A stretch of DNA of 64,000 nucleotides, taken from contig NZ_JALJRY010000002.1 in assembly GCF_024519455.1 (NCBI RefSeq), positions 1 through 64,000 of the forward strand, in the 5' to 3' direction. Below, one piece after another: positions 34,471 to 43,578 of the stretch. The number at the start of each line of letters is the position of its first letter. Positions within the stretch are counted from its first letter, which is position 1. The translations under genes were made by a program, and so were the position numbers. This DNA is from Streptomyces sp. STR69 (GTDB lineage Bacteria > Actinomycetota > Actinomycetes > Streptomycetales > Streptomycetaceae). A model generated the notes under the pieces. The model saw only the letters and a list, made by a program, of their open reading frames with translations. It did not search any database and was not told where the DNA came from.

Positions 34471-35520
34471 ATGACCAGGAAGAGCCAGGACGCGAACGGG
34501 AGCACCATCCGGGACGTGGCGGCCCGCGCCGGGGTGTCCGCCTCGACGGTGTCGCGGGTGCTCGGCGGCGAGTACCCCGTGAGCACGGCGACCCGCACGC
34601 GCGTGCTGCGGGCCGTCCGCGAACTGGACTACGTCGCCGACGCCCGCGCCAAGGCCGTGGCGGGCGTCGGGACCCCGACCCTCGCCTTCGTCCTGGAGGA
34701 CATCACGGGACCGTCGTTCGCCCTGATGGCACACGGCGTGGAGCGCGAGGCGACGCGGCTCGGCCATCTCTGCCTGGTGTGCAGCACGGAGGGCGACGTC
34801 CAGCGCGAACTGGACTTCATCGAGACCATGCGCGCCCAGCGCACCGCCGCCGTGATCCTCGTCGGCGGCACCGCCGACACCCCCGAGTACCGCACCCGAA
34901 CCCGCCGTATCGCCGACTCCCTCGCGGCGGCCGGCTCGCGGCTCGTGCTGTGCGGACGCCCGCCGCTCGGCCCGGACGCACCGGTCACGGTCATCGAGTA
35001 CGACAACGAGGGCGGCGCCTACGCCCTGGTCGCGCACGTCCTGGCCCAGGGCCACCAGCGCGTGCTGTTCCTCGGCGGCAAGCCCGACCACGCGACCGCA
35101 CAGGGCCGCGAACGCGGTTACCTCGCCGCCCACCGCGCCCGCGGCCTCGAACCCGACCCGGAACTCCTGCTCCACGGCGACTTCACCCGTGACTCGGGCC
35201 ACCGCCTGATGCGCCAGGCACTGAGCCGGAGACTGGAGTTCACCGCCGTGGTCGCCGCCACCGACATGGTCGCGGCGGGCGCACTCACCGCCCTGCACGA
35301 GGCGGGCCTGAACGTCCCCGGCGATGTCTCACTGGCCGGCTACGACGACATCCCTTTCGCCCGCGACCTGTACCCCGCCCTGACGACGGTCCACGTTCCC
35401 TACGAGGAGCTGGGCCGTCTCGCGGTACGCACCGCGCTGGGGCGCACGCCGGAGTCCCCGGACGAGCACCTGCTGCTGGGCACGCATGTGGTCGTACGGA
35501 ACTCGATCAGGACGGTGTGA
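34471..35520 (+). CDS. LacI-family transcriptional regulator (paralogue B)
   Basis: 349 residues. Helix-turn-helix TIRDVAARAGVSASTVSRVLGG, sugar-binding domain with VIEYDNEGGAYALVAHVLAQG and LAGYDDIPFARDLYPALTTV, and the tail GTHVVVRNSIRTV shared with paralogue A. Start ATG 34471 follows GGGGAGGGG. Its last 14 bp overlap the convergent homocysteine methyltransferase gene. Probably regulates itself and nearby sugar genes through AACCGGTT sites; ligand unknown. Confidence 0.92.
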   Translation: MTRKSQDANGSTIRDVAARAGVSASTVSRVLGGEYPVSTATRTRVLRAVRELDYVADARAKAVAGVGTPTLAFVLEDITGPSFALMAHGVEREATRLGHLCLVCSTEGDVQRELDFIETMRAQRTAAVILVGGTADTPEYRTRTRRIADSLAAAGSRLVLCGRPPLGPDAPVTVIEYDNEGGAYALVAHVLAQGHQRVLFLGGKPDHATAQGRERGYLAAHRARGLEPDPELLLHGDFTRDSGHRLMRQALSRRLEFTAVVAATDMVAAGALTALHEAGLNVPGDVSLAGYDDIPFARDLYPALTTVHVPYEELGRLAVRTALGRTPESPDEHLLLGTHVVVRNSIRTV

Positions 35521-36433
35521 GCGTCCGCCGGATGTCCGCGATCGCCTCGGGCCCCACCCGGCAGCAGCCGCCGATCAGCCGCGCGCCGGCCGCCCGCCAG
35601 CCCTCGACCTGCTCGGCGGTGAAGGTGGAACGGCCCGTCCACGCACGGGCGTTGGCGTCCCAGGTCTCGCCGCTGTTCGGGTAGACGACGACCGGCTTCC
35701 CGGTGACACGGCTCGCGATCTCGACCGCGCCGTCGACGTCCTCGGGGGCACTGCAGTTGACGCCGACCGCGATGATCTCGTCCGCGTCGGCGGCCAGTGC
35801 GAACGCCTCCTCCAGCGGCTGCCCCGCACGGGTGCGGTCCCCGGCGATCGAGTACGACAGCCAGGCGGGCGTCCGCAGCCCGCGCACCGCCCGCAGCAGC
35901 GCCTCGGCCTCGACGGCGTCCGGGATCGTCTCGAAGGCCAGCACGTCCGGCCCGACGAAGTCCAGCACCTCCAGGCGGGGCCGGTGGAAGGCCTCCAGCT
36001 CGGCCACGCTCAGCCCGTACCGGCCCCGGTACTCGGAGCCGTCCGCGAGCATCGCGCCGTACGGTCCGACCGAGGCCGCCACGTACAGGGGCCGCCCGAT
36101 AGCCCGCCGCCCGGCCTCCACCGCCGCGTCGACGCCCAACTCCACGCTCTCGGCCATGAGTTCGGCCGCCCGGTCGTGCTTGATGCCGCGTTTCGCGAAG
36201 CCCTCGAAGGTGGCCTGGTAGCTGGCGGTGATCGCCACGTCGGCGCCCGCCTCGAAGTACGCGAGATGCGCCTCGGCGATTGCCTCGGGACGGTCCGCGA
36301 GCAGCCGCGCCGACCACAGCTCGTCGCTCAGATCGTGCCCGGCCGCCCCGAGCTGGTTGGACAGCCCGCCGTCGAGAACGAGCGTTCCGGCGGCCAGGGC
36401 GTCGGCGAGGAGGGGAGTGGTGTCGCTGGTCAT
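35507..36433 (-). CDS. mmuM: Homocysteine S-methyltransferase (MmuM-like)
   Basis: 308 residues, betaine/S-methylmethionine-homocysteine methyltransferase barrel. Begins LVLDGGLSNQLGAAGHDL, contains TASYQATFEGFAKRG, and carries zinc-binding cysteines in GVNCSAPEDV and IGGCCRVGPEAI. Transfers a methyl group, typically from S-methylmethionine, to homocysteine to give methionine. As S-methylmethionine is a plant metabolite, its place within a plant-polysaccharide island is apt, though possibly coincidental. Confidence 0.9.
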   Translation of the reverse strand: MTSDTTPLLADALAAGTLVLDGGLSNQLGAAGHDLSDELWSARLLADRPEAIAEAHLAYFEAGADVAITASYQATFEGFAKRGIKHDRAAELMAESVELGVDAAVEAGRRAIGRPLYVAASVGPYGAMLADGSEYRGRYGLSVAELEAFHRPRLEVLDFVGPDVLAFETIPDAVEAEALLRAVRGLRTPAWLSYSIAGDRTRAGQPLEEAFALAADADEIIAVGVNCSAPEDVDGAVEIASRVTGKPVVVYPNSGETWDANARAWTGRSTFTAEQVEGWRAAGARLIGGCCRVGPEAIADIRRTLTPS

Positions 36434-36588
36434 GTCTCGACGCTAGCCGATACGGCCGTGGGCGCAGCCTGTGTCCAGCTGGTGAACGGATTGCCCGGTA
36501 TGTGATACGCCCTGTTCCGTCGTATGACGATCTGGTGGTCGTGCCCCCGACCTGCGAAGCTTGCATGTACACGTCTTGAGGAGGCTCT

Positions 36589-36996
36589 GTGATCTATGCG
36601 GAAGGGATGGCCCGGTTCTCGCTGGCGCCCGCCGCCCGTGAGCTGCTGCGCCTGGCGGCCGACGGTCAGGAACACTCCACGACAGTCACCCACGGAGGGG
36701 ACGACTTCACCCTGTACGGCCACCTCAGGGCGCGCCGGACGGCACCCGGCCAGGGCGAGGTGGCCGTGGCGTGCTGGATCGTCAGCATCGACCTGGCCCG
36801 CTTCTTCGGCAGCACCCCTCCGGCCGAGAACGAGACACGACTGCCCCCGGAGGGGACGGCCACACCGGAGGGTGCCTTCACCATCGAGGCGGCCCGCCAC
36901 CTGGCCGCCTCCCTGAACGCCCTCGACGGTCCCCGCTCGCCGACCAACGGCGACGGCCATCGCACGATGACCGTTCCCGTCGACGTCCCGGAATGA
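36589..36996 (+). CDS. Hypothetical protein, 135 residues
   Basis: Starts at GTG 36589 behind a clear GAGGAGG. No recognised domain, membrane segment or signal. The sequence has a compact beta-rich look (TTVTHGGDDFTLYGHLRARR, GEVAVACWIVSIDLARFF) with a low-complexity acidic middle (PPAENETRLPPEGTATPEG). It is divergent from the homocysteine methyltransferase across a 155-bp gap without obvious repeats. Good ribosome-binding site and codon bias support a real gene. Confidence 0.65.
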   Translation: MIYAEGMARFSLAPAARELLRLAADGQEHSTTVTHGGDDFTLYGHLRARRTAPGQGEVAVACWIVSIDLARFFGSTPPAENETRLPPEGTATPEGAFTIEAARHLAASLNALDGPRSPTNGDGHRTMTVPVDVPE

Positions 36997-37026
36997 CGGG
37001 GAACCGTCGGGCCGCGGCCGTCAGGT

Positions 37027-39189
37027 CTATGCCGCGTGCCTCCCGCCCCCGCCTCCGCGCCGGCTCCCGCCCCGCGTGCGCTTGGTCGCCGGGACCAGCA
37101 GGGCGCCCAGGAGACCGAGTCCGAGGGCGTAGGGCCACCAGCCGAAGCCGGCGCCGCGGGCGGTGTTCTCGGTGCGGGCCTCGGTGATCGTCGTCCCGGA
37201 CGACGACCTGGGGTGGGCGGTGGGGGAGGAGGAGCTGCTTGTGGTGACGGCGGTCAGGACGACGTCGTTGCCGTCACCGCCCCGGTAGCTGATCCGGTAC
37301 GTCGTGTCGGCGAGCCTGAGCCTGCTGCCCTCGCGAAGTCCCTTGAAAGCGCCGGTCGTTGGGGCGGTACCTGTGTGATCGAGGATCGTCACGGTCCGCG
37401 CGGGGTGCGTACCGGCGGCCGAGAGGTCCAGGTCGCCGGCCAGGCCGACCTTGCCCGCGACCTTCAACGGTTTGTCGCGCAGAACCAGTTCGCCCTTCGT
37501 GCTCTGCGTGTAGTTCCCGGTCACGGTCAACCCGGTCGTCACCACGCTGTGGTTCGTCACCGAACCCTTCACCGTGCCCACGCCGGTCAGGTCGGTCGCC
37601 ACACGCAGGCCGGCCGTCCCCACGTCCAGCCGCGCGCCCACCGAGGTGAGCCGGATCGACTTGCTGCGCACGAGAGTTGCCCCCGACCGGAGCGCCAGCG
37701 TGCCCTTCGAGACCGTCGTCGTCCCCGTGTACGTCACCGCCGTACCGGTGAGTGTCGTCGTCGCGGCGCCGGACTGGACCAGGGACCCCTTGCCGGAGAG
37801 GTACGACAGTTTCACGGGGAGCGACACGTTCCGCGCGACAAGGGTCCCGTCGTCGACGATCCGCCGCCCCTCCGTGCCGGTCAGCAGCCCGCCGTCGCCG
37901 CCCCGCTTCCCGGACCCCAGCCGCAGCACCGCCCCCTTCTCCACGGTCGTAGACCCGTCGTAGTACTGCGGCGCCGCGAAGGTCACGTCGTTGCCGCGTG
38001 TCCCCGCGACGACGATGTCCCCTGCGCCGGGCGCGGCCAGGGTGTCGTGGTACTTGCCGCCGCCGATCGGTGCGCCGAGGGTGACCGGACCGTCGTAGTC
38101 GAAGGTCAGCCGGGACCGGACTCCGCTCGCCGCGTGGAGGTTGATGTAGACGGTGTCCTTGGTGCCCGGCATGAAGATCTGGTGGGTGGTGCCGTCGCCC
38201 CACTGGACGTTCGCGCCCTCGATGTTGGTGCCGCGCTTGTTCAACTGGTGGGCGATCGCACGCCAGTTGAGGTCGGGGTCGCTGAGCGACGGATTGGTGT
38301 CGCCGCCCTGGTCGCTGTAGCTGTACTGGCCCGTGAGGACGACCTTGCTGCCCGGCCGGGAGTGCACGTTGACGTCGCTGCCGTACTCGCGCTGGTAGAA
38401 GTTCTGGCGCAGGGTGATCGTCTGGTACAGCGGGGTGTCGATGATCCAGGAGCCCTGGTTGAGGATCGCGCGGGTGTTGGGGAGCGCCACCGGGTACTCG
38501 GGGCGGCCGACCGCCATGCCGGTGCCGTTGTCGATCACCCCTGAGAAAGGGTGAGTTCCGGCGAGGTCGAGGGTGCCCCACATGTTGCGGGGCTGCGAGA
38601 CCAGGCCCGAGCCGCTGATGGTGCCGATGTTGAAGGTGCGGGTCAGGGAGAGGCGGAGGGTGCCGTCGACCCGGACGTTGAGCTGGTTCAGCTGGTAGCC
38701 GGGGGTGCCGTAGGGGAAGTGGCCGATCAGGCCGGTGCCACCGCCCGCGCCGTACTGGAGAGTTGTGCCGCGCTCGACCGTGATCGCGGGCGGGTCCGGG
38801 TTGCTGACCGTGGTATACGGGTGGTTGCCGCCCTGGGTGGTCACCTTCTGCCGTTGCCGGTCCGCCGGGAGCGTGAAGTCGCTGTCCCTGGTGAGGATCA
38901 GCGTCCCCCCGCCGCGCACGGTCAGCGTCCCCTGGCCGCGGAACACCCCGCCGTACGTCGTCGTCCCGGCCGGCACGGTGACCACTGTGTCACCGGTGAG
39001 CGTGACATCGCGGCCCGCGAGCACGTCGGCGGTGGCGTCACGGGCGCCGGCGGCCGAGGCCGGGGGAGTGCCGACCAGGAGAGCGACGGTCGCGAGGGCG
39101 CCTACGGCGGCTGCTGTCTTGTGGGTATGGCTGCGCACGTCACTGGAGACGTGCGTCGGCCGCGGCGATAACAGAAATCTCGCGTCCAT
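37027..39189 (-). CDS. Secreted beta-helix protein with autotransporter-type repeats and C-terminal membrane anchor
   Basis: 720 residues. After a basic N-terminus and hydrophobic signal (AAAVGALATVALLVGTPPASA), a long right-handed beta-helix follows. Autotransporter-associated strand repeats are clear in YDGSTTVEKGAVLRLGSG and YTGTTTVSKGTLALRSG. A Ser/Thr-rich spacer (SSSSSPTAHPRSSSGTT) precedes a membrane helix (WWPYALGLGLLGALLVPA) and a basic tail. No LPxTG motif is visible, so it should remain membrane-anchored outside the cell. Perhaps a carbohydrate-binding or adhesion surface for the CAZyme island (inference). Start at ATG 39189 has a weak ribosome-binding site. Confidence 0.82.
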   Translation of the reverse strand: MDARFLLSPRPTHVSSDVRSHTHKTAAAVGALATVALLVGTPPASAAGARDATADVLAGRDVTLTGDTVVTVPAGTTTYGGVFRGQGTLTVRGGGTLILTRDSDFTLPADRQRQKVTTQGGNHPYTTVSNPDPPAITVERGTTLQYGAGGGTGLIGHFPYGTPGYQLNQLNVRVDGTLRLSLTRTFNIGTISGSGLVSQPRNMWGTLDLAGTHPFSGVIDNGTGMAVGRPEYPVALPNTRAILNQGSWIIDTPLYQTITLRQNFYQREYGSDVNVHSRPGSKVVLTGQYSYSDQGGDTNPSLSDPDLNWRAIAHQLNKRGTNIEGANVQWGDGTTHQIFMPGTKDTVYINLHAASGVRSRLTFDYDGPVTLGAPIGGGKYHDTLAAPGAGDIVVAGTRGNDVTFAAPQYYDGSTTVEKGAVLRLGSGKRGGDGGLLTGTEGRRIVDDGTLVARNVSLPVKLSYLSGKGSLVQSGAATTTLTGTAVTYTGTTTVSKGTLALRSGATLVRSKSIRLTSVGARLDVGTAGLRVATDLTGVGTVKGSVTNHSVVTTGLTVTGNYTQSTKGELVLRDKPLKVAGKVGLAGDLDLSAAGTHPARTVTILDHTGTAPTTGAFKGLREGSRLRLADTTYRISYRGGDGNDVVLTAVTTSSSSSPTAHPRSSSGTTITEARTENTARGAGFGWWPYALGLGLLGALLVPATKRTRGGSRRGGGGGRHAA

Positions 39190-39244
39190 CTTTGTCACGC
39201 GCGAACCGTTGACCTTCCCGTAACACACCCTTACCTTTTCGGCG

Positions 39245-39269
39245 TTCGTAATGACAGATGCCGTACGAA
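39245..39269. promoter_or_regulatory. Inverted repeat before the secreted GH43-like gene
   Basis: TTCGTA (39245-39250) and TACGAA (39264-39269) form a 6-bp dyad with 13-bp spacing, 30 bp upstream of the GH43-CBM13 start. Possible operator in the 109-bp divergent gap. Evidence is the dyad only. Confidence 0.3.
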
Positions 39270-39298
39270 ATCTCGAACCCCCCTCCGAGAGGCGTCAG

Positions 39299-40711
39299 AT
39301 GAGACGTGTGTACGCAATCCTGGTCGCCCTGTGCTGCGTGCTCGCCGCCGCACTGGTGACCGCAGGACCGGCCCAGGCGGCGGCTCAGACCATCACCAAC
39401 GGCACGCAGTTCACGGACACTTCGGGCAACGCCCTGCACGCGCACGGCGGCGGGGTGATCAAGGTCGGCAGCTACTACTACTGGTTCGGCGAGGACCGCA
39501 ACGCCGACAACACCTTCAAGTACGTGGACGCCTACCGCTCCACCGACCTGAAGAACTGGGAGTTCCGCAACCACGTCCTGACCCAGTCCAGCGCCTCCGA
39601 GCTCGGCACCGCCTACATCGAGCGGCCGAAGGTCATCTACAACGCGTCCACCGGCCAGTTCGTGATGTGGATGCACAAGGAGAACGGCGTCGACTACAGC
39701 GAGGCCAAGGCCGCCGTCGCCGTCTCCTCGACCGTGGACGGCAGTTACACCTACCAGGGCAGCTTCCAGCCGCTCGGCGACAACATGTCCCGGGACATCA
39801 CGACGTTCGTCGACACCGACGGCACCGCCTACATGGTCTCCGCGGCCAACGAGAACTACGACCTGCACATCTACAGGCTCACCGCCGACTACACCGCCAT
39901 CGACAGCCTCGTCGCCAACCCGTGGGTCGGCGGACACCGCGAGGCACCGGCCCTGTTCAAGCGCAACGGCGTCTACTTCATGCTGACTTCGGCCGCCACC
40001 GGCTGGAGCGCCAACCAGCAGCAGTACGCCACCGCGACCAGCATCACCGGCCCCTGGACGGCCTTCACGAACGTCGGCGACTCCACGGCATACAACTCGC
40101 AGACGGCGTACGTCCTCCCGATCACGGGGACTTCGGGCACCTCCTACCTCTACATGGGCGACCGCTGGGGCAACTCCTTCGGCGGCACCGTCGACGACTC
40201 CCGTTACGTCTGGCTGCCGTTGACCTTCCCGACCACCACCTCGATGTCCATGGCGTCCTGGTACCCGGAGGTGTCGATCGACACGGCCGTCGGCACCATC
40301 ACCGGGACGAGCGCCACGTACAACACGCTCATCGCCCGCAACAGCGCCAAGTGCGCGGACGTTCCGAACCAGTCCCTGTGGCAGGGCGTCGCGATCAGCC
40401 AGTACACCTGCAACAGCGGTACCAACCAGAAGTGGTGGTTCAAGGACCTGGGCACCGGCTACTACGAACTCATGGGCCGGGGCAGCTCGTTGTGCCTCCA
40501 GGAGAACTCGACCAACGTCACCCAGGAGAACTGCACCGGCGCCACCGCCCAGCAGTGGAGCCTGACCACGTCCGGCAGCTACGTCCTCGTCAAGGCCAGG
40601 ACGAGCGGCGAGTGCCTGGACGTGAACGGCGCGTCCACCGCCAACTCCGCCGCGATCATCACCTACACGTGCAGCGGGGCGACCAACCAGCAGTGGACGC
40701 GCGGGAGTTGA
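39299..40711 (+). CDS. Secreted GH43-type galactanase-like enzyme with C-terminal ricin B lectin (CBM13)
   Basis: 470 residues from ATG 39299 (RBS GAGAGGCG). Signal peptide with cleavage near AQAAAQ. The catalytic propeller (about 35-330) has AHGGGVIKVGSYYYWFGEDRN in place of the usual PDP base motif, Asp in SRDITTFVDTDG and Glu in GHREAPALFKRNGVYFMLTS. This pattern is that of GH43 subfamilies 24/34, which include exo-beta-1,3-galactanases lacking the canonical base. A beta-trefoil lectin follows with QxW repeats (TNQKWWF, AQQWSL, NQQWTRG). Probably attacks arabinogalactan side chains; exact activity uncertain. Confidence 0.87.
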   Translation: MRRVYAILVALCCVLAAALVTAGPAQAAAQTITNGTQFTDTSGNALHAHGGGVIKVGSYYYWFGEDRNADNTFKYVDAYRSTDLKNWEFRNHVLTQSSASELGTAYIERPKVIYNASTGQFVMWMHKENGVDYSEAKAAVAVSSTVDGSYTYQGSFQPLGDNMSRDITTFVDTDGTAYMVSAANENYDLHIYRLTADYTAIDSLVANPWVGGHREAPALFKRNGVYFMLTSAATGWSANQQQYATATSITGPWTAFTNVGDSTAYNSQTAYVLPITGTSGTSYLYMGDRWGNSFGGTVDDSRYVWLPLTFPTTTSMSMASWYPEVSIDTAVGTITGTSATYNTLIARNSAKCADVPNQSLWQGVAISQYTCNSGTNQKWWFKDLGTGYYELMGRGSSLCLQENSTNVTQENCTGATAQQWSLTTSGSYVLVKARTSGECLDVNGASTANSAAIITYTCSGATNQQWTRGS

Positions 40712-40719
40712 GGCCCGCG

Positions 40720-41793
40720 TTACCGGACCGGATTCCAGCCGTCCGTGCCCGCCAGATACTTCTGGGCCGTGTAGTTCGCGGCCTGGGAGTCGGCGAGTTG
40801 CGGGCGGTTGGAGTTCACGGTGGAGCCCGCGCCGGTGTTCCTGTACTCGAAGAAGCGGGCGTTCTTCCACGAGTAGCCACTCATGTCCGTCCAGGGCCCG
40901 GCGACCTTCACGGCGGCGGGCAACGAGGTCTCCCGGACGACCAGTTGGCCCACCGCGTCCGCCGTCGGATGCCAAGGGCGGCCAAGGTAGTACGTGTTGG
41001 CCGCCGCCGGGCTGGTCACCGAGCTGCCGGTGACGAGGATGCCGTACGCCTTGGCGGAGCTGGTGTTGGGCGCCGACAGGAAGCCGTTGAGACCGCCCGC
41101 CGCGGCGCCCGAGTTGCGCAACTGGATGTTGACCCGGTCGTAGACGGCGGTGGCGTTGCCGAAGACGAAGTCCACGTCACCGGTGATGAACGACGAGTAG
41201 AAGTACTGCCGGTACTGGCCGGTCGACGAGGGCGACCAGTTGAGGACGGTGTCCTGGCGGCTGATGAACCGGTCGTTGGTGAAGGTCTGCCGGTCGCCCT
41301 GCGCGGTGATCGCGACGGCCTGGGTGTCCGTGATGTCGGGGTGGGCCGCCTTGTCGAAGGTGTTCTGGACGCTGATCCCGGTGACGGTGAGGCCGCTCGC
41401 CGAGAACGTCGCGACCGAACTGCCCAGCGTGCCGTACTTGTTGCCACCGGAGTCGGTGTAACCGGCGGCCCGGTCATAGGTGATGACGACGTCCTCGGCG
41501 TTGCCGGTGGCGCCCTGGATGGTCAACCCCGTCTTTCCGGAAGGGACGTTGACGATCTCGGCGTACGTGCCCTTCGCCACGGAGATCGTGTCGCCGGCGG
41601 CTGCCGCGTTCACGGCGGCCTGCACGGTCGTGAAGCGGCCCGAACCGTCCTTGGCGACGGTGATGACGGTGGCGGCCCGTGCCTGGGACGCCGGCGACAC
41701 GGCGACCAGCCCGAGGGCGGCGGCGGTACCGGTCACCACGGCGACGGCTCGACGCCGGGCGGGGAAGCGGCGGTGCGTGTTCGGCTCTGTCAT
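40720..41793 (-). CDS. Secreted pectinesterase (CE8)
   Basis: 357 residues with an N-terminal signal (basic start, then AVAVVTGTAAALGLVAVSPA). Catalytic aspartates sit in SRQDTVL and ITGDVDFVFGNA, and the substrate Arg in YLGRPWHP, all in the family order of the right-handed beta-helix. Removes methyl esters from homogalacturonan so that lyases or hydrolases can act. Its start is abutted by a 40-bp element shared with the gene at 46482-48050. It ends 8 bp from the convergent GH43-CBM13 gene. Confidence 0.92.
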   Translation of the reverse strand: MTEPNTHRRFPARRRAVAVVTGTAAALGLVAVSPASQARAATVITVAKDGSGRFTTVQAAVNAAAAGDTISVAKGTYAEIVNVPSGKTGLTIQGATGNAEDVVITYDRAAGYTDSGGNKYGTLGSSVATFSASGLTVTGISVQNTFDKAAHPDITDTQAVAITAQGDRQTFTNDRFISRQDTVLNWSPSSTGQYRQYFYSSFITGDVDFVFGNATAVYDRVNIQLRNSGAAAGGLNGFLSAPNTSSAKAYGILVTGSSVTSPAAANTYYLGRPWHPTADAVGQLVVRETSLPAAVKVAGPWTDMSGYSWKNARFFEYRNTGAGSTVNSNRPQLADSQAANYTAQKYLAGTDGWNPVR

Positions 41794-41830
41794 GCCTGCA
41801 AGTCGCCGTCCCCCGCCCGGAAGTTGCCGC
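41791..41830 (-). promoter_or_regulatory. ECF-like promoter/start element of the pectinesterase gene
   Basis: On the coding strand: GCGGCAACTTCCG, then CGGCGACTTG, ending two bases later in GGCATG at the start codon. The GCAAC and CGAC blocks are 17 bp apart, as in ECF sigma promoters, and there is no separate Shine-Dalgarno. An ungapped 40-bp match (30 identical) lies at 48048-48087. Suggests a leaderless transcript. Confidence 0.5.
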
Positions 41831-41832
41831 CC

Positions 41833-43512
41833 CTAGGCCAGCAGATCGATCGCGTCGACCGACGTACCGGCACTCAGGAACGACGTGGTCCCCGACCCGC
41901 TCGCCACATAGATCTTCAGCGTGTTGTACGCGCTCGCGTCCGTCAGCCAGGCGGACGCGGGCACGCTGTACGTGAACGTGTGGTTGTTGCCCCGGTACGA
42001 CCCCACGGTCAGCGACCGCGTGCTCGGCTGGGTGGGCGGCGACGGGACGGCCGAGGTCCAGGTGTCGTTGACGACGACCTGCGGCCGGCCGTTCGCGTAG
42101 GCCGTCGTCACCCCGATGCGCAGGGTGTGCGCGGCGGCGAGCTGAGCGGCCGTCAGCTTGAAGTACACGATCAGGCCGCTGTTGACGTCCTTCCAGAGGT
42201 AGCAGGGGAACGCCGAGGTCTCCGTCCCGCTGCCGATGACGACATTGCCGGTCCAGGACGCGGCCCGTACGTCCGAGGGATGCGCGTACGTCATCAGGTC
42301 CGCGTTCTTGAACCCGCCTGGTGTGCCGTCCCAGTTGCCGATCCGCCAGATCGCGCTCGCGTTGGACGGGTCGTTCGAGGACGGGATCGCGATGCTGTTC
42401 AGCGTCGTCGTACCGCCCGCCGTGACCGCCACCGACCCGGTGTAGACGGCGAGTTCACCCTTGAAGACCGTCAGCGTGTACGTCCCCGGCAGCACTCCCG
42501 TGATCGAGAAGTAGCCGTCCGAGGCCCGCGCCGAACCCCAGTACTGGGCCGCCGAGTTGGCGAGCCCGACCGTGTACGCGTACGCCGTGTCCCGCCCGGT
42601 GATGCCCACGCCCGCCACCCGGCCCCGGCCGCCGGAGGCCACGTACCCGGAGATGCCGAGCGAATCCGCCCACGAGGTCGTGAGGTTGGCGTGGTGCAGC
42701 GCCGAGGAGGGCGCGGCGCCGTCCGTGAGTGCGATGACGTACGGGCCCTGGAGACCGAACCGCTGGCCCTCCGTCTGGTTCTCGCCGTAGTACAGGATCT
42801 CGTACAACCCGCCGCCGTCCGCGCTCTGGTGGCGCAGCAGGGAGCGGTAGAACGGGCCGCCGGACGCCTTCTCGTGGTTGCTGCGCACGACCCACAGGCC
42901 GACGCTGCCGGTGGTCCAGCCGACGTAGTCGTAGTCGATGACCCGGTTCTTCGAGTAGTGCTTGGAGCGGGTCTGGCCGTCGGACTTCTCGAAGACGTCG
43001 GCGGACTCGATGGTGGTCGGCGCGTAAGTGTAGGAATCCGGCTGGTCGTTGAGGAACAGGCCGGCCTTCACGCGCACGATGTAGCGCGTCGCGCTGACCG
43101 AGGTGTCGGCCTTGTTGGTCCACAGGTAGACGTTGTTCTCACCGCTGCGGGCCGCGTAGTAGTGCTTCAGCGTGCCGTGCGTGACGGAGATCAGGATCGT
43201 CGTACCGGACTGGGTGATCGTCACCGTGGACGCGCCGAGGCCGGACTCGACATGCGAGTTCATGCCGCCGTAGCCCTGGTACTCGGTGCCCTTGTAGGCC
43301 AGCGAGGTCAGATCGCCGTTCGTCTTGCTGACCTTGAAGACGAGACTCGCGCCGGTGTCGACGACGTAGTTCGAGCCGTCGTCGGTGTAGCCGAAACTCG
43401 CGGCCGAGGCGGTCTCGGCGAGCGGCCCGGCGAGCGCCGCCGTACCGGCCACGGCCGCCGTGCCGAGGACGAAGGTGCGGCGACGGACCGGTCTGTTCAC
43501 AGAACCGGACAT
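41833..43512 (-). CDS. Secreted rhamnogalacturonan endolyase (PL4)
   Basis: 559 residues. The N-terminal RRRTFVLGTAAVAGTAALAG is a twin-arginine-type signal ending TASAASF. The PL4 catalytic beta-sandwich runs to about residue 330 (ENNVYLWTNKADT, IDYDYVGWTTGSVGLWVVRSN, PFYRSLLRHQ), followed by a fibronectin-like segment (about 345-415) and a C-terminal CBM-like jelly-roll (IWRIGNWDGTPGGFKNAD ... LRIGVTTAYANGRPQVVVND). Cleaves the rhamnogalacturonan I backbone by beta-elimination. Divergent from a rhamnogalacturonan acetylesterase that would clear acetyl groups ahead of it. Confidence 0.9.
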   Translation of the reverse strand: MSGSVNRPVRRRTFVLGTAAVAGTAALAGPLAETASAASFGYTDDGSNYVVDTGASLVFKVSKTNGDLTSLAYKGTEYQGYGGMNSHVESGLGASTVTITQSGTTILISVTHGTLKHYYAARSGENNVYLWTNKADTSVSATRYIVRVKAGLFLNDQPDSYTYAPTTIESADVFEKSDGQTRSKHYSKNRVIDYDYVGWTTGSVGLWVVRSNHEKASGGPFYRSLLRHQSADGGGLYEILYYGENQTEGQRFGLQGPYVIALTDGAAPSSALHHANLTTSWADSLGISGYVASGGRGRVAGVGITGRDTAYAYTVGLANSAAQYWGSARASDGYFSITGVLPGTYTLTVFKGELAVYTGSVAVTAGGTTTLNSIAIPSSNDPSNASAIWRIGNWDGTPGGFKNADLMTYAHPSDVRAASWTGNVVIGSGTETSAFPCYLWKDVNSGLIVYFKLTAAQLAAAHTLRIGVTTAYANGRPQVVVNDTWTSAVPSPPTQPSTRSLTVGSYRGNNHTFTYSVPASAWLTDASAYNTLKIYVASGSGTTSFLSAGTSVDAIDLLA

Positions 43513-43578
43513 GGGGGTGCCTCCTTCGGGAGGTGGGGGTGCGGGTGCTTTGGAGGGTGACAGTTGAATCGATTTCGC

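Noticed and set aside
36434..36588. A possible SAM or cobalamin riboswitch before the methyltransferase gene
   Set aside because: The gap is only 155 bp and shared by divergent genes; no conserved riboswitch core could be recognised.
37027..37260. Sortase anchoring of the beta-helix protein
   Set aside because: The C-terminus has a hydrophobic helix and basic tail, but no LPxTG-like motif precedes it.
39331..43560. A 1409-codon open frame on the plus strand across the GH43, pectinesterase and PL4 genes
   Set aside because: It crosses three well-supported genes on both strands and encodes an Arg/Gly-rich sequence without domains.
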